DNA of 64,000 nt from Ligilactobacillus sp. WC1T17 (GTDB lineage Bacteria > Bacillota > Bacilli > Lactobacillales > Lactobacillaceae), in the NCBI GenBank assembly GCA_900110005.1, contig FOCC01000003.1, positions 1-64,000 on the forward strand, written 5' to 3'. Numbering within the stretch: the first letter of the stretch is position 1; each line of letters starts with the position of its first letter. Below the pieces are notes generated by a model. The model had not been told where the DNA came from, did not search any database, and saw only the letters and a list, made by a program, of their open reading frames with translations. Shown here one piece after another: positions 36,095 to 46,419 of the stretch. A program made the translations under genes and the position numbers.

Positions 36095-37525
36095 ATGACA
36101 GATATGAAAAAACCGGCTGAATGTACAACTATTTTAGTTGGTAAAAAAGCCTCAATTGATGGCTCAACCATGATTGCCCGCAGTGAAGACGGCGGTAGCG
36201 AAATTATTCCTGAAGCTTTCATCGTGGTTAACCCAGAAGACCAACCAAAGCATTACAAGAGTGTAATCTCCGGCCAAGAAATCGAAGACAGCGACCTTTT
36301 GGCTAATCCTTTGCGCTATACCAGTGCGCCTGATGCTTCAGGCAAGCATGGCGTTTGGGCTGCAGCTGGGATTAACAGTGATACGGTAGCTATGACCGCT
36401 ACCGAAACGATTACCACTAATTCCCGCATCCAAGGGATTGATCCTTTGATGGAAAAGGGTGGTTTAGGTGAAGAAGACTTCGTAACGTTGACTTTGCCAT
36501 ACATCCACTCCGCACGTGAAGGGGTTAAGCGTTTAGGCTACTTAGTTGAAAAATACGGTACTTACGAAATGAACGGCTCTGCTTTCGCTGATCATGATGA
36601 AGTATGGTACATTGAAACCATTGGGGGCCACCACTGGGCTGCCCGTAAGATTCCAGACGATGCTTATGTTGTAGCACCTAACCGCTTAAACATCGATGAA
36701 TTTTATTTTGATGACGAAGACAACTTCATGTGCTCAGCTGATTTGAAAGATTTAATCGAAGAATATCATTTAAATCCTGACCACGAAGGTTACAACTTGC
36801 GCCATATCTTCGGCTCTTCTACTATCAAGGATGCGCACTACAATAATCCACGTGCTTGGTATGTACACCGCTACTTTGACCCTGAATGGCAAGGTAACCC
36901 AGGTGACCAAGATCAACCATTTATCACCAAAGCTAAGCGCAAAATCAGCATCGAAGACATTAAGTTTGTGGAAAGCTCCCACTACCAAGATACACCATAT
37001 GATGTTTACGGTACGACTAATACGGACGCTGAAAAGAAATTGTTCCGTCCAATTGGGATTAACCGCAACTTTGAAACGCATGTTTTGCAAATCAGAAATG
37101 ATGTTAAAGAAGAACTCGCTGGGGTACAATGGTTAGCCTTTGGACCAAATACTTTCAATACATTCGTACCATTCTATACTAATGTTACAACAACACCAAA
37201 GAGCTTTCAAACTGGTCCTAAGTTTGACTTGAACCAAATCTTCTGGGTTAACAAGTTGACTTCACAATTAGGCGATACAAACTACAAGGTTTACTCTGCT
37301 TTGGAACAAGCCTTTGAAGAAAAGACTTTAGCTGCTTTGCGCAAGATTGAACACGAAACGGACAAAGAAGTAAAAGATCTTGATGCTTACCAAGCACAAG
37401 CTAAATTGGAAGCAGCTAACCAAAAGATGGCAGACTTGACTTATGCCAACACGGTTGATTTATTAGGTCAAATGGTAGCGCAAGGCCATACGCTGATGAA
37501 ACTTAAATTTGATTTATTAGACTAA
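36095..37525 (+). CDS. pepD: C69-family dipeptidase (PepD-type)
   Basis: 476 residues, the usual length. [21 protein letters not shown] carries the N-terminal nucleophile Cys (residue 10) of the Ntn-hydrolase dipeptidases, which normally becomes N-terminal after processing. [11 protein letters not shown] and [17 protein letters not shown] are further family motifs. It hydrolyses dipeptides in the cytoplasm. AGGAAGGTG lies 6 nt before the ATG. Many lactobacilli have several paralogues. Confidence 0.92.
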   Translation: MTDMKKPAECTTILVGKKASIDGSTMIARSEDGGSEIIPEAFIVVNPEDQPKHYKSVISGQEIEDSDLLANPLRYTSAPDASGKHGVWAAAGINSDTVAMTATETITTNSRIQGIDPLMEKGGLGEEDFVTLTLPYIHSAREGVKRLGYLVEKYGTYEMNGSAFADHDEVWYIETIGGHHWAARKIPDDAYVVAPNRLNIDEFYFDDEDNFMCSADLKDLIEEYHLNPDHEGYNLRHIFGSSTIKDAHYNNPRAWYVHRYFDPEWQGNPGDQDQPFITKAKRKISIEDIKFVESSHYQDTPYDVYGTTNTDAEKKLFRPIGINRNFETHVLQIRNDVKEELAGVQWLAFGPNTFNTFVPFYTNVTTTPKSFQTGPKFDLNQIFWVNKLTSQLGDTNYKVYSALEQAFEEKTLAALRKIEHETDKEVKDLDAYQAQAKLEAANQKMADLTYANTVDLLGQMVAQGHTLMKLKFDLLD

Positions 37526-37530
37526 TAATG

Positions 37531-37559
37531 AAAGCCTGCTTTGATGCAGGCTTTTTTTG
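37531..37559 (+). terminator. Terminator of the dipeptidase gene
   Basis: AAGCCTGC(TTTGAT)GCAGGCTT followed by TTTTT. Confidence 0.88.
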
Positions 37560-37569
37560 AAAAATTAGC

Positions 37570-37675
37570 TTTACACTATCTTTTAGATGTGGTAAACTAC
37601 TTTTTGGCGTTAAGCCATAATTAACGATATTCCGCTGCGACTGGACATGAATGTCGATGAAAAGGAGAAAAACCA
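37570..37675 (+). promoter_or_regulatory. rplS promoter and 5' leader
   Basis: TTTACA (37570-37575) and TAAACT (37593-37598), spacer 17. The ~70-nt leader holds small stems such as GGCGTTAAGCC and GACATGAATGTC before AAGGAG. Firmicute rplS genes often have an autoregulatory L19 leader; a match to that class is likely but unproven. Confidence 0.55.
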
Positions 37676-38029
37676 ATGTCAGTAAATCCATTGATTCAAA
37701 AGATTACACAATCACAATTGCGTAATGATATTCCAGAATTCCGCGCCGGTGATACAGTACGTGTTCACGCACGTATCGTTGAAGGCAAGCGCGAACGTAT
37801 CCAAATGTTCGAAGGCGTTGTTATTAAGCGCCACGGCGAAGGCATCTCAGAAACATACACTGTTCGTAAGATCAGTAACGGTGTAGGTGTTGAACGTACT
37901 TTCCCACTTCACTCACCACGTGTTGACAAGATTGAAGTTGTACGTTTGGGCCGTGTTCGTCGTGCAAAACTTTACTACTTACGTGCACTTCGTGGCAAAG
38001 CTGCTCGTATCCCAGAACGTCGCAAGTAA
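37676..38029 (+). CDS. rplS: 50S ribosomal protein L19
   Basis: 117 residues. [23 protein letters not shown] and [23 protein letters not shown] are unmistakable L19. It sits at the 30S-50S interface. AAGGAG precedes the ATG; monocistronic between its own promoter and terminator. Confidence 0.97.
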   Translation: MSVNPLIQKITQSQLRNDIPEFRAGDTVRVHARIVEGKRERIQMFEGVVIKRHGEGISETYTVRKISNGVGVERTFPLHSPRVDKIEVVRLGRVRRAKLYYLRALRGKAARIPERRK

Positions 38030-38038
38030 TGCATTTAA

Positions 38039-38069
38039 GAACTGCAAAAATTTTGCAGTTCTTTTTTTA
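38039..38069 (+). terminator. rplS terminator
   Basis: GAACTGCAAAA pairs with TTTTGCAGTTC, followed by T7. Confidence 0.9.
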
Positions 38070-38078
38070 TTAAAAAGC

Positions 38079-38222
38079 TTGACGGCAAATGCTAAATTTG
38101 ATAAGATGTCAATGTTGTATTTGTGCATGTCACAGCTGCAACCGCACGTTTTAAGTTTAAGCATTGCTTTAGCAATCACTACATTACGGCGAGTCTAAGA
38201 AAATTATAAGGAGGTGCACATA
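38079..38222 (+). promoter_or_regulatory. Promoter and L21-type leader of rplU-prp-rpmA
   Basis: TTGACG (38079-38084) and TAAGAT (38102-38107) with a 17-nt spacer. The ~110-nt leader contains TGTCACAGCTGCAACC, which resembles the L21 leader element of Firmicutes, a site for autogenous control by L21. Confidence 0.6.
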
Positions 38223-38531
38223 ATGTACGCAATTATTCAAACTGGTGGTAAGCAACTTAAGGTAGAAGCAGGTCAAGCTATCTACGTTGAAAAGCTTCCA
38301 CAAGCTGCAGGTGAAAAGGTAACTTTTGACAAAGTCGTTTTTGTTGGCGGCGAAAAGACTGTTATCGGCACACCATTTGTTGAAGGTGCTACTGTTGAAG
38401 GTACAGTTGAAAAGCAAGGCCGTGAAAAGAAGGTCGTAACTTTCAAGTACAAGCCAAAAAAGCATCAACACACAAAACAAGGCCATCGTCAACCTTACAC
38501 TAAGGTTGTTATTGATGCTATCAACGCCTAA
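38223..38531 (+). CDS. rplU: 50S ribosomal protein L21
   Basis: 102 residues. [29 protein letters not shown] and [17 protein letters not shown] are diagnostic. Start at 38223, 7 nt after AAGGAGGTG; an earlier in-frame codon at 38214 lies inside the ribosome-binding site. First gene of rplU-prp-rpmA. Confidence 0.97.
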   Translation: MYAIIQTGGKQLKVEAGQAIYVEKLPQAAGEKVTFDKVVFVGGEKTVIGTPFVEGATVEGTVEKQGREKKVVTFKYKPKKHQHTKQGHRQPYTKVVIDAINA

Positions 38532-38545
38532 GTTGAGGCTCTTTA

Positions 38546-38863
38546 ATGATACACGCACATATGCTTAAGTCAGACGGGCTTTTGTCTGGATTTGAACTTA
38601 AGGGACATGCTGGATCAGGCGAATATGGCTATGATATTGTATGTGCAGCGGTTTCGGTTTTAGCTATTAATACAGTTAATAGTTTAGAGAAATTGGCTGG
38701 CGCTACGTTGAATCGGCAAGCTGATGAAGAAAACGGCGGCTTACTTGTGGTCAAGGTTAGTTCATCCCTTAAAGATTCGAAGGTTCAATTATTGCTTAAG
38801 AGCCTTGAATTAGGTCTTAACGATATTGAAGTCTCATACCATGAATATATCCATGTAGAATAA
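38546..38863 (+). CDS. prp: Ribosomal-processing cysteine protease Prp (YsxB)
   Basis: 105 residues. The catalytic His lies in LKGHAGSGEYGYD and Cys in DIVCAAVSVL, with the usual ~11-residue spacing. Prp cuts the N-terminal extension of L27 encoded next door, a step essential in Firmicutes. It is placed between rplU and rpmA as expected. The ribosome-binding site is weak (TGAGG), which fits low expression between two abundant ribosomal proteins. Confidence 0.93.
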   Translation: MIHAHMLKSDGLLSGFELKGHAGSGEYGYDIVCAAVSVLAINTVNSLEKLAGATLNRQADEENGGLLVVKVSSSLKDSKVQLLLKSLELGLNDIEVSYHEYIHVE

Positions 38864-38890
38864 TTTACCATAGAGGAGGTGCACTCGATT

Positions 38891-39172
38891 ATGTTAATGA
38901 ATTTGCAATTCTTCGCCCACAAAAAGGGGGGCGGTTCCACAGCCAACGGTCGTGATTCACGTTCTAAGCGTTTAGGCGCTAAGCGTGCTGATGGCCAAGA
39001 AGTTTTCGGTGGTGAAATCCTCTACCGTCAACGTGGTACAAAGATCTACCCAGGTGTCAATGTTGGCATGGGTGGCGACAACACATTGTTTGCAAAAGCT
39101 GCTGGTGTTGTTAAGTTTGAACGTAAAGGTCGCGACAAGAAACAAGTTTCTGTTTACCCAGTTGCTGACTAA
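38891..39172 (+). CDS. rpmA: 50S ribosomal protein L27 with cleavable N-terminal extension
   Basis: 93 residues. The start [20 protein letters not shown] includes the Prp cleavage site (after FFA), leaving His-Lys-Lys-Gly at the mature N terminus near the peptidyl transferase centre. GAGGAGGTG lies about 9 nt before the ATG at 38891; an in-frame codon at 38879 is within the ribosome-binding site. Confidence 0.97.
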   Translation: MLMNLQFFAHKKGGGSTANGRDSRSKRLGAKRADGQEVFGGEILYRQRGTKIYPGVNVGMGGDNTLFAKAAGVVKFERKGRDKKQVSVYPVAD

Positions 39173-39179
39173 TTAATCG

Positions 39180-39232
39180 ATAAGGACGCTTGAAACCTTG
39201 TTTTTACAGGGTTTTAGGCGTCCTTATTTTTT
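39180..39232 (+). terminator. rpmA terminator
   Basis: ATAAGGACGC pairs with GCGTCCTTAT, with inner AAACC/GGTTT pairs, followed by T6. Confidence 0.92.
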
Positions 39233-39419
39233 ACCGTTTTTATTGTCGTGACAATTTCGTGACATTTTTTTTAAAAGTGAACGCTTTTGTGCCGCCGTCA
39301 AATCTAACTTACCAATTAATTTTTGTGTTTAAAAAATTTTGCAGTTTATGTTGTGTACACTAAAAACATGCTAAAATAGCCTTTTTAGTCGTTAAAAATG
39401 GACATTTTCAGGATTTTTC

Positions 39420-39500
39420 TTGAAAATGGCTGAAAGCTGTGTTACAATAAAATTGTTTTTGATACTCGTTAGGGAGTGAGCAGAGATGCTCGCTCTTTTT
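39420..39500 (+). promoter_or_regulatory. Promoter and attenuator-like leader of the rimP-nusA-infB operon
   Basis: TTGAAA (39420-39425) and TACAAT (39443-39448), spacer 17. Forty nt downstream GAGTGAGCA pairs with TGCTCGCTC (39474-39495) and is followed by T5, an intrinsic terminator in the leader, before rimP. This looks like an attenuator; NusA feedback on its own operon is an attractive but untested explanation. The rest of 39233-39419 is AT-rich and shows no gene. Confidence 0.6.
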
Positions 39501-39545
39501 GTTGGTACGGGTTTTAATCAATATATTTGATTGAGGAGGAAGATT

Positions 39546-40019
39546 TTGAGCAGTGTTGTTGAAACGGTGACAAGCTTAGTCACACCTATATTAGATGAAC
39601 ATCACTTTGAATTAGTTGATGTGGAATTTGTTAAAGAAGGTAAAAGTTGGTATCTTCGAGTCTATATTGACAAGACAGGTGGAATTAATATTGAGGAGTG
39701 TGCGCTTGTAAGCGACCTTTTAGGTGAAAAACTTGACAACTGCGATCCTGATCCTATTCCTCAAGCCTACTTTTTAGAAGTTTCTTCTCCAGGTGCTGAG
39801 CGTCCACTAAAAAAAGAGAGTGATTATGAACGGGCTCTTAATTCATATATCAATGTTTCCTTATATCAACAGCTTGACGGCAAAAAAGTTTATGAAGGAA
39901 CCATGATTGACCTCAAACCGGATGAATTAACGCTTGAATATATGGATAAGACAAGAAAAAAGACAGTTGTCATTCCACGTAAGCAAATTGCTAAAGCACG
40001 CTTAGCAATCAAATTTTAA
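39546..40019 (+). CDS. rimP: Ribosome maturation factor RimP
   Basis: 157 residues from a TTG, chosen because GAGGAGG lies 5 nt upstream and the product then starts [15 protein letters not shown] as in homologues. [22 protein letters not shown] and [15 protein letters not shown] are RimP motifs. It helps mature the 30S subunit. First gene of the large operon. Confidence 0.94.
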   Translation: MSSVVETVTSLVTPILDEHHFELVDVEFVKEGKSWYLRVYIDKTGGINIEECALVSDLLGEKLDNCDPDPIPQAYFLEVSSPGAERPLKKESDYERALNSYINVSLYQQLDGKKVYEGTMIDLKPDELTLEYMDKTRKKTVVIPRKQIAKARLAIKF

Positions 40020-40038
40020 TTGTAAGGAGTAAAAGACG

Positions 40039-41208
40039 ATGAGTAAGGAATTACTTAATGCATTAGATGCAATTGAAAAAGAAAAAGGCATCAAAAAGGA
40101 AGTTATCATCGATGCTTTAGAACAAGCGCTTGTTTCCGCTTATAAGAAAAACTACGGTCAAGCCCAAAATGTAAAGGTTAAATTTGATCAACAACGTGGC
40201 GAAATCAAAGTTTATGCAGTTAAAGAAGTTGTTAGTGAAGTCTTTGACTCGCGCTTAGAAGTCAGCTTGGAAGATGCGCTTGAAATCAGCAAGGGCTATG
40301 AAGTAGGCGATTCAGTTGATTTTGAAGTTACTCCGCATGATTTTGGCCGTATTGCAGCTCAAACAGCTAAGCAGGTCATTATGCAACGGGTGCGTGAAGA
40401 AGAACGCCAAATGATTTATGACCAATATAGCAAGTATGAAAATGAAATCATGACTGGTGAAGTTGAACGCCGTGACAGCCGCTATGTCTATGTTAACCTT
40501 GGTAATGTTGAAGCTGTTTTATCTAAGCGCGACCAGGTGCCGGGTGAAGTTTACAACTCCCATGACCGCATCAAGGTTTATGTATACAATGTTGTCAACC
40601 CTAATGACAACCAAAATCAGGCTGAACAAACCGAAGAAGATGGTAAAAAGCGTCGCAAGAACCGCGGACCTCAAGTTTATGTAAGCCGGTCACATCCTGA
40701 TTTGTTAAAACGTTTATTTGAAAATGAAGTGCCCGAAATTTTTGATGGTACTGTTGAAATCAAGTCAATTGCACGTGAAGCCGGCGACCGGGCTAAAGTA
40801 GCTGTTTATACAGAACAAGAAGGCGTTGATCCAATCGGTACTTGTGTTGGACCGCGTGGTGAACGGGTTAAGGCCATTGTTGAAGAATTGAACGGCGAAA
40901 AGATGGATATTGTTGCATGGAGTGAAGATCCAGCCGAATATATCAAGTCTGCTTTGAAGCCGGCTGAAATCTTGGAAGTTCGCTTTGATCCTGAAAATGA
41001 CCGGGCTTGCACTGTTGTAGTTCCTGACGATCAATTGTCACTAGCTATCGGCAAGCGGGGGCAAAATGCCCGCTTAGCTGCGCATTTGACGGGCTACAAG
41101 ATTGACATCAAGCCTGAATCTGAAGCTGACGTGGACAGCAATGAAACTGCCCAAACAGTTGAACCAACTTTCAGCTTAGATGACATCGAAGGCTTAGACG
41201 AAGAATAG
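40039..41208 (+). CDS. nusA: Transcription termination/antitermination factor NusA
   Basis: 389 residues. N-terminal RNA-polymerase-binding domain (1-125), S1 domain (~135-200, VERRDSRYVYVNLGNVEAVL), KH1 (DPIGTCVGPRGERVKAIVEEL) and KH2 (LAIGKRGQNARLAAHLTG). A charged low-complexity insert near 195-215 (QNQAEQTEEDGKKRRKNRG) and an acidic tail are lactobacillus-like. AAGGAG upstream of the ATG. Confidence 0.97.
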   Translation: MSKELLNALDAIEKEKGIKKEVIIDALEQALVSAYKKNYGQAQNVKVKFDQQRGEIKVYAVKEVVSEVFDSRLEVSLEDALEISKGYEVGDSVDFEVTPHDFGRIAAQTAKQVIMQRVREEERQMIYDQYSKYENEIMTGEVERRDSRYVYVNLGNVEAVLSKRDQVPGEVYNSHDRIKVYVYNVVNPNDNQNQAEQTEEDGKKRRKNRGPQVYVSRSHPDLLKRLFENEVPEIFDGTVEIKSIAREAGDRAKVAVYTEQEGVDPIGTCVGPRGERVKAIVEELNGEKMDIVAWSEDPAEYIKSALKPAEILEVRFDPENDRACTVVVPDDQLSLAIGKRGQNARLAAHLTGYKIDIKPESEADVDSNETAQTVEPTFSLDDIEGLDEE

Positions 41209-41219
41209 GGGGCATTTTC

Positions 41220-41519
41220 ATGGCACAACGTAAAATTCCCATGCGTAAAGATATTGTGACGGGTGAAATGAAACCTAAAAAAGAACTCGTACGTGTTGTG
41301 AAAAATAAAGAAAATGAAGTATCTGTCGATCCGACTGGTAAAAAAGCCGGGCGCGGCGCATACATCCATGTTGATGTTGAAGCTGCTAAAAAAGCTAAAC
41401 AAGAAAAAATTTTCGATAAAACTTTCGGCATTAAAATCGATGATCAGTTCTATGATGATTTGATTGCTTATGTCGACCACCAACAGGCTAGAGCAGAGTT
41501 ATTCGGAAATGGAAAATAA
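41220..41519 (+). CDS. rnpM: RnpM (YlxR) RNA-binding protein
   Basis: 99 residues. KIPMRKDIVTGEMKPKKELVR and GKKAGRGAYIHVD are the YlxR fold. Recent work on Bacillus links YlxR to RNase P modulation. The normal first Cys/Arg of RKCI/V motifs is replaced by Met (IPMRKD), common in LAB. It lies between nusA and ylxQ as in all relatives. Confidence 0.92.
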   Translation: MAQRKIPMRKDIVTGEMKPKKELVRVVKNKENEVSVDPTGKKAGRGAYIHVDVEAAKKAKQEKIFDKTFGIKIDDQFYDDLIAYVDHQQARAELFGNGK

Positions 41520-41814
41520 ACAAAAAGTCTTGCAGCTGTTAGGCCTTGCTCGCCGCGCTCGTAAGGTTGAAACCGGTGTGGATTTGGCCTTGGCTTCGGT
41601 ACGCAACGGCAAAGCCAAACTTGTTTTTTGTGCAAGTGATGCTGGCAAGAATACAATCAAAAAAATGACAGATAAATGTCAAAGTTACGCGGTGATGTGT
41701 TCACTTGATTTAACCCAAATTGAATTGAGCGATGCAATCGGCTCAAAGCGGTCAGTTGTGGCTGTGACAGATACAGGTTTTTCAAAGAAGTTCATGGAGC
41801 TTTTAGCTGATTAA
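41509..41814 (+). CDS. ylxQ: L7Ae-family RNA-binding protein YlxQ
   Basis: 101 residues from the ATG at 41509, which overlaps the end of rnpM by 11 nt. KVLQLLGLARRARKVETGVDLAL (quoted start) and KLVFCASDAGKNTIKKM are L7Ae-type. It likely binds kink-turn RNA. The Shine-Dalgarno is weak, so translation may depend on coupling to rnpM. Confidence 0.9.
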   Translation: MENKQKVLQLLGLARRARKVETGVDLALASVRNGKAKLVFCASDAGKNTIKKMTDKCQSYAVMCSLDLTQIELSDAIGSKRSVVAVTDTGFSKKFMELLAD

Positions 41815-41872
41815 TTCGCACTAATTTGGATTATGGGCTAGAGCACATGATCAGCAGATTGGAGCGATATTA

Positions 41873-44089
41873 ATGAGTAAAAAAAGAATTTATGAATTAG
41901 CAAAGGAACTTAATGTTTCCAGTAAGGAAGTCATTTCCGCTGCCAAAGAAAAAGGCTTCAAAGTCGGGAATCATATGTCGACTTTAGGTGAGAATGAAGA
42001 ACGCCAATTGCGTGCGGTCTTTGCTCCAGCTCCTAAGAAAAAAGTTGACACGAAAAAGGCACCGGCAGAGCATAAGAGAGAAGATAATGCCAAAAAGCCT
42101 GCGCCAAAGCATGTTGAAACTAAATCAGCAAATCGAAATGAAAGGCATTCTGGTAACCATATGGAAAATAACAATAATCATAATAGCAACGGTAAGAAAT
42201 TTTCAAACCAAAACCACAATAATACAAACGGAAGGTTCAACAAGAAGAACAAAAAGAACAAGAAAAATAATCGCAACAACCGCCATGATGTGAAGAAAAA
42301 TCCTGTTCCACAAAGAAAAAACAAGCCATTGCCGGAAACATTGGTTTACACTGTTGGTATGAATGTGGCTGATATTGCCAAGAAAATTCACCGTGAACCA
42401 GCTGAAATTATTAAGAAGCTCTTTATGATGGGGGTTATGGTCAACCAAAACCAATCACTCGATAAAGATACCATTGAAATTTTAGCAGCTGATTATGGTA
42501 TTAAGGCTGAAGAAAAAGTTGAAGTCGATGTAGCCGATATCGATAAGTTCTTTGAAGATGAAGAAAAGAACATGGAAAATGCAGTTGTTAGACCACCAGT
42601 TGTTACAATTATGGGGCACGTTGATCATGGTAAGACAACTTTGCTTGATAAATTACGTAATTCACACATTACGGCCGGTGAAGCTGGTGGGATTACCCAG
42701 CATATCGGTGCTTATCAGGTAAGACATAATGACAAGATTATTACTTTCCTTGATACACCAGGTCACGCGGCCTTTACCAGCATGCGCGCGCGCGGGGCGG
42801 ATGTTACTGATATTACCGTTTTAGTTGTTGCTGCTGATGATGGTGTAATGCCGCAGACTATCGAAGCGATTAACCACTCTAAGGCCGCTGGTGTGCCAAT
42901 TATTGTTGCTGTTAACAAGATTGATAAGCCGGGTGCTAATCCAAACCACGTTATGGAACAATTGTCTGAATATGAATTGATTCCTGAAGATTGGGGTGGC
43001 GATACCATCTTCGTTGAAATTTCCGCTAAATTCGGCAAGAACTTGGATGAATTATTGGATATGATTTTGCTGGAAGCTGAAATGCTAGAATTGAAGGCTA
43101 ACCCAAATCAACATGGTGCCGGATCAGTTGTTGAAGCCCGTTTGGATAAAGGTAAAGGCTCTGTAGCAACCTTGCTGGTACAACAAGGTACTTTGCATGT
43201 CGGTGATCCAATTGTTGTCGGCAATACTTTTGGCCGGATTAGAACAATGACGGATGCCAGAGGACACAGGATTAAAAAGGCAACTCCGGCAACACCAGTT
43301 GAAATTACAGGTTTGAATGATGTGCCGCAATCAGGTGACCGTTTTGTAACCTTTGACGATGAAAAGACAGCTCGTGCTGCTGGTGAAGAACGGGCTAAGC
43401 GGGCACTCTTGAAAGAACGCAGCCAAACAACGCATGTTACTTTAGACAACTTGTTTGATACTTTAAAGCAAGGCGAAATGAAAGAAGTTGCCGTAATCAT
43501 CAAAGCCGATGTGCAGGGTTCAGTTGAAGCTATTGCTCAATCATTCAAGAAGATTGAAGTTGAAGGTGTTCGTGTCAACATTATTCACCAAGCTGTTGGT
43601 GCCATTAACGAAAGTGATGTTACCTTAGCTGAAGCATCGAATGCGATTATCGTTGGGTTTAACGTTCGTCCAACGCCGCAAGCTAAGATTCAAGCTGAAA
43701 CTGATAACGTTGATATTCGGTTGCACAATGTTATCTATAAAGCCATCGATGAAATTGAAACTGCCATGAAGGGTATGCTTGAACCAGTTTATGAAGAAAA
43801 AGTTACTGGACAAGTTGAAATCCGCCAAACTTACAAAGTATCCAAACTGGGCACTATTGGCGGTGGCTATGTAACTGACGGCTACATCCAACGTGATTCA
43901 GGTGTCCGGATTATCCGTGACGGCATCGTTATTTATGAAGGCAAGCTGGCTTCTTTGAAGCGATTCAAAGATGACGTTAAGCAGGTTAAGTCTGGCTTTG
44001 AATGTGGTTTGATGATTGAAAAGTACAACGACATCAAAGTTGGCGATCAAATCGAAGCTTTCGTGATGCAAGAAGTTCCACAAGACTAA
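41873..44089 (+). CDS. infB: Translation initiation factor IF-2
   Basis: 738 residues. The N-terminal IF2_N segment ([19 protein letters not shown]) is followed by an Asn/Lys-rich low-complexity linker (~60-145) and a second IF2_N. The GTPase motifs are [12 protein letters not shown] (G1), DTPGHAAF (G3) and VNKIDK (G4). The C-terminal domains bind initiator tRNA. ATTGGAG precedes the ATG. Confidence 0.97.
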   Translation: MSKKRIYELAKELNVSSKEVISAAKEKGFKVGNHMSTLGENEERQLRAVFAPAPKKKVDTKKAPAEHKREDNAKKPAPKHVETKSANRNERHSGNHMENNNNHNSNGKKFSNQNHNNTNGRFNKKNKKNKKNNRNNRHDVKKNPVPQRKNKPLPETLVYTVGMNVADIAKKIHREPAEIIKKLFMMGVMVNQNQSLDKDTIEILAADYGIKAEEKVEVDVADIDKFFEDEEKNMENAVVRPPVVTIMGHVDHGKTTLLDKLRNSHITAGEAGGITQHIGAYQVRHNDKIITFLDTPGHAAFTSMRARGADVTDITVLVVAADDGVMPQTIEAINHSKAAGVPIIVAVNKIDKPGANPNHVMEQLSEYELIPEDWGGDTIFVEISAKFGKNLDELLDMILLEAEMLELKANPNQHGAGSVVEARLDKGKGSVATLLVQQGTLHVGDPIVVGNTFGRIRTMTDARGHRIKKATPATPVEITGLNDVPQSGDRFVTFDDEKTARAAGEERAKRALLKERSQTTHVTLDNLFDTLKQGEMKEVAVIIKADVQGSVEAIAQSFKKIEVEGVRVNIIHQAVGAINESDVTLAEASNAIIVGFNVRPTPQAKIQAETDNVDIRLHNVIYKAIDEIETAMKGMLEPVYEEKVTGQVEIRQTYKVSKLGTIGGGYVTDGYIQRDSGVRIIRDGIVIYEGKLASLKRFKDDVKQVKSGFECGLMIEKYNDIKVGDQIEAFVMQEVPQD

Positions 44090-44101
44090 GGAGGATTTTA
44101 A

Positions 44102-44455
44102 ATGGTACAACATTACCGTGTTGGTCGTTTATCACAAGAAATTCAGCGTGAAGTCAATGATATTTTAGTGAAAAGAGTACGGGATCCACGGGTTAGCGGC
44201 GTTACCATCACTGGGGTTGAAGTGACTGGTGATTTGCAAAATGCAACAATTTATTATAGTATTTTATCTGATTTAGCTTCAGATGCTAAAAAAGCACAAC
44301 AAGGGCTTGATAAAGCTACCGGCTTAATCAGACGCGAATTGGGCCACCGCTTGAGTATTTATGTGACTCCTGAAATTAAATTTGAACAAGATCAATCAGT
44401 CCGGTATGGTAACCGGATTGATGAATTATTGAATCAATTACATCAACAAGATTAA
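44102..44455 (+). CDS. rbfA: Ribosome-binding factor A
   Basis: 117 residues. YRVGRLSQEIQREVNDIL, VRDPRVSGVTITGVEVTGDLQNATI and PEIKFEQDQSVRYGNRIDELL are RbfA motifs. It assists 16S rRNA 5'-end maturation. AAGGAGG lies 7 nt before the ATG. Followed by a terminator, with read-through or a new promoter needed for truB. Confidence 0.96.
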   Translation: MVQHYRVGRLSQEIQREVNDILVKRVRDPRVSGVTITGVEVTGDLQNATIYYSILSDLASDAKKAQQGLDKATGLIRRELGHRLSIYVTPEIKFEQDQSVRYGNRIDELLNQLHQQD

Positions 44456-44465
44456 TTTAAAATCT

Positions 44466-44494
44466 GGGAGTGGGATTTTCTCACTCCTTTTTTT
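44466..44494 (+). terminator. Terminator between rbfA and truB
   Basis: GGAGTG(GGATTTTCT)CACTCC followed by T7. Confidence 0.8.
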
Positions 44495-44507
44495 CGAGGT
44501 GATAAAA

Positions 44508-45419
44508 ATGGATGGTATTCTGCCCTTAAATAAAGATCGTGGCATGACAAGCAATGATGCTGTTTTTCATTGCCGACGCTTATTTCAAACCCGTAAAGTG
44601 GGTCATAGCGGAACGCTTGATCCCAATGTTGACGGTGTACTTCCGATTTGCATCGGACACGCGACTAAAGTTGTTAATTACTTGATGGAATCAGGCAAGA
44701 TTTATCGTGGCGAAATTACGTTAGGCTTTGCGACTGAAACAGAAGATTTAGATGGCGCTATTGTCGAGCAAGTTAAGCTCAAAGAAGCGGTTCCTGATGA
44801 CACAATTACCCAGCAAATGGCTTTAATGTGCGGTGATTTAATTCAGATTCCGCCCATGTATTCAGCTGTTAAAGTTAACGGTCGGCGGTTATATGACTAT
44901 GCCCGCAAAGGTGAAACCGTCGAACGGCCTAAACGAAAAATTCACGTGGATTATTTCAAAATGACCAGTTCATCAAGCTTCGATGAAGCTAAGGGCATTC
45001 AAAAATTTACCTTTGAAGTGGCTTGCGGTAAAGGCACTTATGTCAGAACCCTAGCCTATGATTTAGGTCGAAAACTAGGCTTGCCGGCCGTTATGAGTGA
45101 TTTAACCCGGCTTAAAAGTGGCGGTTTTAACCTAGATCAAACCTTTACCTTAGCTGAATTAGCCGACTTAAAAGAAGCAGGCAAACTAGAACAAGCCCTT
45201 TTACCGATTGAAATGGCATTAAAACAGATGCCAAGAATTGATTTGACCGGTGACCAGTGGAAATTGGTCAAAAACGGCGGCTTTTTGGCGCCAAATAAAA
45301 TAGCAGCTGACCATTATGCTAAGGTTGCTTTATTTTATGATGGAAAAGTCAGGGCTGTTTACCGCTACAATGAAGAAAAGCACCGTTTTCAAGCAGAGCA
45401 AATGATTGATCTGAGTTAG
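44508..45419 (+). CDS. truB: tRNA pseudouridine(55) synthase TruB
   Basis: 303 residues from the ATG at 44508 after CGAGGTG. DGILPLNKDRGMTSNDAV and KVGHSGTLDPNVDGVLPICIG contain the catalytic Asp of TLDP. GKGTYVRTLAYDLGR is the second TruB motif. It modifies U55 in the T loop of tRNAs. Confidence 0.96.
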   Translation: MDGILPLNKDRGMTSNDAVFHCRRLFQTRKVGHSGTLDPNVDGVLPICIGHATKVVNYLMESGKIYRGEITLGFATETEDLDGAIVEQVKLKEAVPDDTITQQMALMCGDLIQIPPMYSAVKVNGRRLYDYARKGETVERPKRKIHVDYFKMTSSSSFDEAKGIQKFTFEVACGKGTYVRTLAYDLGRKLGLPAVMSDLTRLKSGGFNLDQTFTLAELADLKEAGKLEQALLPIEMALKQMPRIDLTGDQWKLVKNGGFLAPNKIAADHYAKVALFYDGKVRAVYRYNEEKHRFQAEQMIDLS

Positions 45420-45429
45420 AAGGTAAAGT

Positions 45430-46419
45430 ATGCAAGTTATTAAATTACAAGAACCGTATGATAAACAAATCATCCCACAAAGCCAAGTTGTTTTGTGTCT
45501 TGGCTTTTTTGATGGGGTGCATCGCGGACATCAACAGGTTATTTTGACGGCGCAAAAAAAAGCGCGCCAGTTAGGAGCTAAATTGGCGGTTTTAACTTTA
45601 GATCGTTATCCAGGTTTGATTTTTGCCAAGGAACAAAATAAAAATTTTACTTATTTAACGTCCTTGCAGCAAAAATTGCAGCTTTTGGAGAAATTAGGGG
45701 TTGATATCTGCTATATTGCCAGTTTTACGCCTGCTTTTTACCAGTTAAGTCAGCAGGCTTTTGCTGATAAGTACCTGCGGGGGTTAAATGCTGTTTGTGT
45801 GGTAGCCGGCAGCGATTACACTTACGGCAAAGATCCTAAGCAAAATCACGGCGATATGGCACATTTGTGCGCATATTTAAACCAGCAGATTGAAGTTATT
45901 GAAGTGGAGCATTTAATGTTAGACAACCAAAAAATAAGTTCAACAGTCATTCGAGCTGCTCTAGACCAAGGTGACTTAAGTTTGGCACGTGATTTATTAG
46001 GCTATTCTTATACCACTGAAGCCAAAGTGGTTCATGGCTTTGAACGGGGGCGGACTTTAGGTTTTCCAACGCTTAATTTGGAATTGTTAGATCAAGTGCG
46101 GATACCTAAAGAAGGCGTTTATGCCACTTGGGTTAAATTTGAAGATGATGATCAGTGGTATATGGGAATGGCGTCCATTGGGCGCAATGAGACTTTTGGA
46201 GAGGGTTTTGCAGTTACTATTGAAATTAACCTGCTTAATTTTTCCAAAATGGTTTATGGCAAAAAAGTATTGGTTAAATGGGAACAATACCTGCGGCCGA
46301 TGCAAAAATTTAACGGACCGGATGCCTTAATTGCTCAATTAAAATTAGACCAGGTACACACAAAAGAAGTATTAACGAAGGGAAGCAGTCTTAATGGAAA
46401 TAATCACCTCAACGACTAA
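45430..46419 (+). CDS. ribF: Bifunctional riboflavin kinase / FAD synthetase
   Basis: 329 residues. CLGFFDGVHRGHQQVI is the nucleotidyltransferase site; ISSTVIRAALDQGDL and GRTLGFPTLNL lead into the kinase domain. It makes FMN then FAD from riboflavin. Its end overlaps the next gene by 26 nt. Confidence 0.95.
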   Translation: MQVIKLQEPYDKQIIPQSQVVLCLGFFDGVHRGHQQVILTAQKKARQLGAKLAVLTLDRYPGLIFAKEQNKNFTYLTSLQQKLQLLEKLGVDICYIASFTPAFYQLSQQAFADKYLRGLNAVCVVAGSDYTYGKDPKQNHGDMAHLCAYLNQQIEVIEVEHLMLDNQKISSTVIRAALDQGDLSLARDLLGYSYTTEAKVVHGFERGRTLGFPTLNLELLDQVRIPKEGVYATWVKFEDDDQWYMGMASIGRNETFGEGFAVTIEINLLNFSKMVYGKKVLVKWEQYLRPMQKFNGPDALIAQLKLDQVHTKEVLTKGSSLNGNNHLND

